Origin: Pseudomonas sp. TTU2014-080ASC
Lineage (GTDB): Bacteria > Pseudomonadota > Gammaproteobacteria > Pseudomonadales > Pseudomonadaceae
Assembly: GCF_001446935.1 (NCBI RefSeq)
Contig: NZ_LKKK01000001.1
Location: forward strand, 372,001 to 436,000
Reading direction: 5' to 3'
DNA length: 64,000 bases
The translations under genes and the position numbers were made by a program. The stretch's first letter is position 1. Every line of letters begins with the position of its first letter. Below, piece by piece: positions 63,561 to 64,000 of this stretch. Under the pieces are notes generated by a model. That model was not told the DNA's origin. It made no database searches and saw nothing but the letters and a program-made list of their open reading frames with translations.

Positions 63561-64000
63561 GCTCGGCCCGCATACAGGGCAAGCCATCCAGGGCAGGCTG
63601 AGCGCGCAGAAACGCCTCGGCCGAAGCCCGCCAGCTATGCTCCTGCATCGCGCGGGAACACCGTTCCCGGTCCAACAACAGTGCAGCCATACACGCAGCC
63701 TGCAGATCATCCGACATCACCCCGCTGACGCCCTCCACAATCACGTCCAGCGGCCCGGCAACCGGGAACGCCGCCACTGGTGTCCCACAAGCAATAGCCT
63801 CCACCATCACCAGCCCGTATGTGTCCGTCAACGACGGAAAAACCAAGACACTAGCCTGCTGATAAGCCTCGCGCAGCTCAGCGGCGAACAGATATCCGCT
63901 GAACTGCACATCCGGGTATTCCTGCTGCAGAGTTTCACGCTCAGGTCCATCACCCACCACTCGCTTGATGCCCGGCAATGCCAGATCGAGAAATGCCCTG
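63547..64000 (-). CDS. Glycosyltransferase family 4 protein (partial, C-terminal part)
   Basis: The 3' portion, about 150 residues; the gene enters from the right edge. The GT4 nucleotide-sugar motif is visible: VVGDGPE, then FVFPS-type ASVLVFPSLTDTYGLVMVEAIACGTPVAAFPVAGP with the catalytic EX7E glutamates. Resembles GT4 enzymes that add mannosyl or galactosyl groups to lipids. Donor and acceptor unknown. Overlaps cyaB tail to tail. Confidence 0.85.
   Translation of the reverse strand, partial: RAFLDLALPGIKRVVGDGPERETLQQEYPDVQFSGYLFAAELREAYQQASVLVFPSLTDTYGLVMVEAIACGTPVAAFPVAGPLDVIVEGVSGVMSDDLQAACMAALLLDRERCSRAMQEHSWRASAEAFLRAQPALDGLPCMRAEPSPG

Overview
The window is a chromosomal stretch of a Pseudomonas-type gammaproteobacterium. 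The evidence is the gene content and order, which as I remember it follows P. aeruginosa PAO1 in blocks: nqr operon/gap/mfd; a DUF883-holin-dgt block with dacB; wbpM and the O-antigen locus bounded by ihfB-rpsA; cmk-aroA/tyrA-hisC-pheA-serC-gyrA; mtnA/mtaD/ubiG/mupP/yciK; scpAB-rluB; cpxR-cpxP-cpxA; trkH; and cyaB with a MASE2 domain. The fused TyrA-AroA protein and the N-terminally extended GAPDH are also Pseudomonas traits. I see no tRNA, rRNA, CRISPR array, prophage or insertion sequence. Most of the window is core genome and densely packed.

Layout. 1-6.3 kb (minus): nqrABCDEF for the Na+-translocating NADH:quinone oxidoreductase, followed by apbE, whose product attaches FMN to NqrB and NqrC. 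6.6-12.2 kb: gap (minus) divergent from mfd-csiV (plus). 12.3-13.7 kb: two minus-strand genes, a small glutaredoxin-like protein and a DUF5610 protein. 13.9-17.5 kb (plus): a yqjDEK-like trio of small membrane proteins, dgt and an FUSC-like membrane protein. 17.6-22.9 kb: a large dCache/HAMP/GAF/HD-GYP receptor, yggL (minus), dacB and yheU. 22.9-24.2 kb (minus): an SDR and a ComEA-like protein. 24.5-30.5 kb (minus): a much reduced O-antigen locus (wbpM, wbpL-like, rmlA, rmlD, rmlB) that is visibly more AT-rich than its flanks and has no rmlC, wzz, wzx, wzy or other glycosyltransferase. 30.7-42.1 kb (minus): ihfB, rpsA, cmk, tyrA-aroA, hisC, pheA, serC, gyrA. These serve translation and chromosome topology, plus aromatic amino acid and serine synthesis. 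42.3-48.3 kb: mtnA (minus), then mtaD, ubiG, mupP, a yciK-like SDR and a diguanylate cyclase (plus). 48.4-53.0 kb (minus): rluB, a short DUF1289 gene, scpB, scpA, yciO-like and a PHP phosphoesterase, probably one operon. 53.1-61.5 kb: yciI, a small membrane protein, cpxR, cpxP, cpxA, a nitroreductase, a YkgJ protein, two tandem trkH genes and an AraC regulator. 61.7-64 kb: an Mpo1-like protein, cyaB, and the 3' part of a glycosyltransferase (minus).

Most notable. (1) MtnA is full length, but the catalytic Cys is Gly and three other conserved active-site positions are also changed, so it looks like a pseudoenzyme or a repurposed isomerase. (2) The O-antigen locus has shrunk to five genes and rmlC is missing from the usual rmlBDAC order. 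(3) A near-perfect CpxR box lies upstream of cpxP. (4) A 7-bp inverted repeat brackets the -10 hexamer of the likely nqr promoter. (5) A sigma-54-like promoter precedes the GGDEF gene. (6) Two TrkH potassium-transporter subunits are encoded in tandem. I found no clearly new multi-gene system. The MtnA-like protein is the best candidate for undescribed biology.
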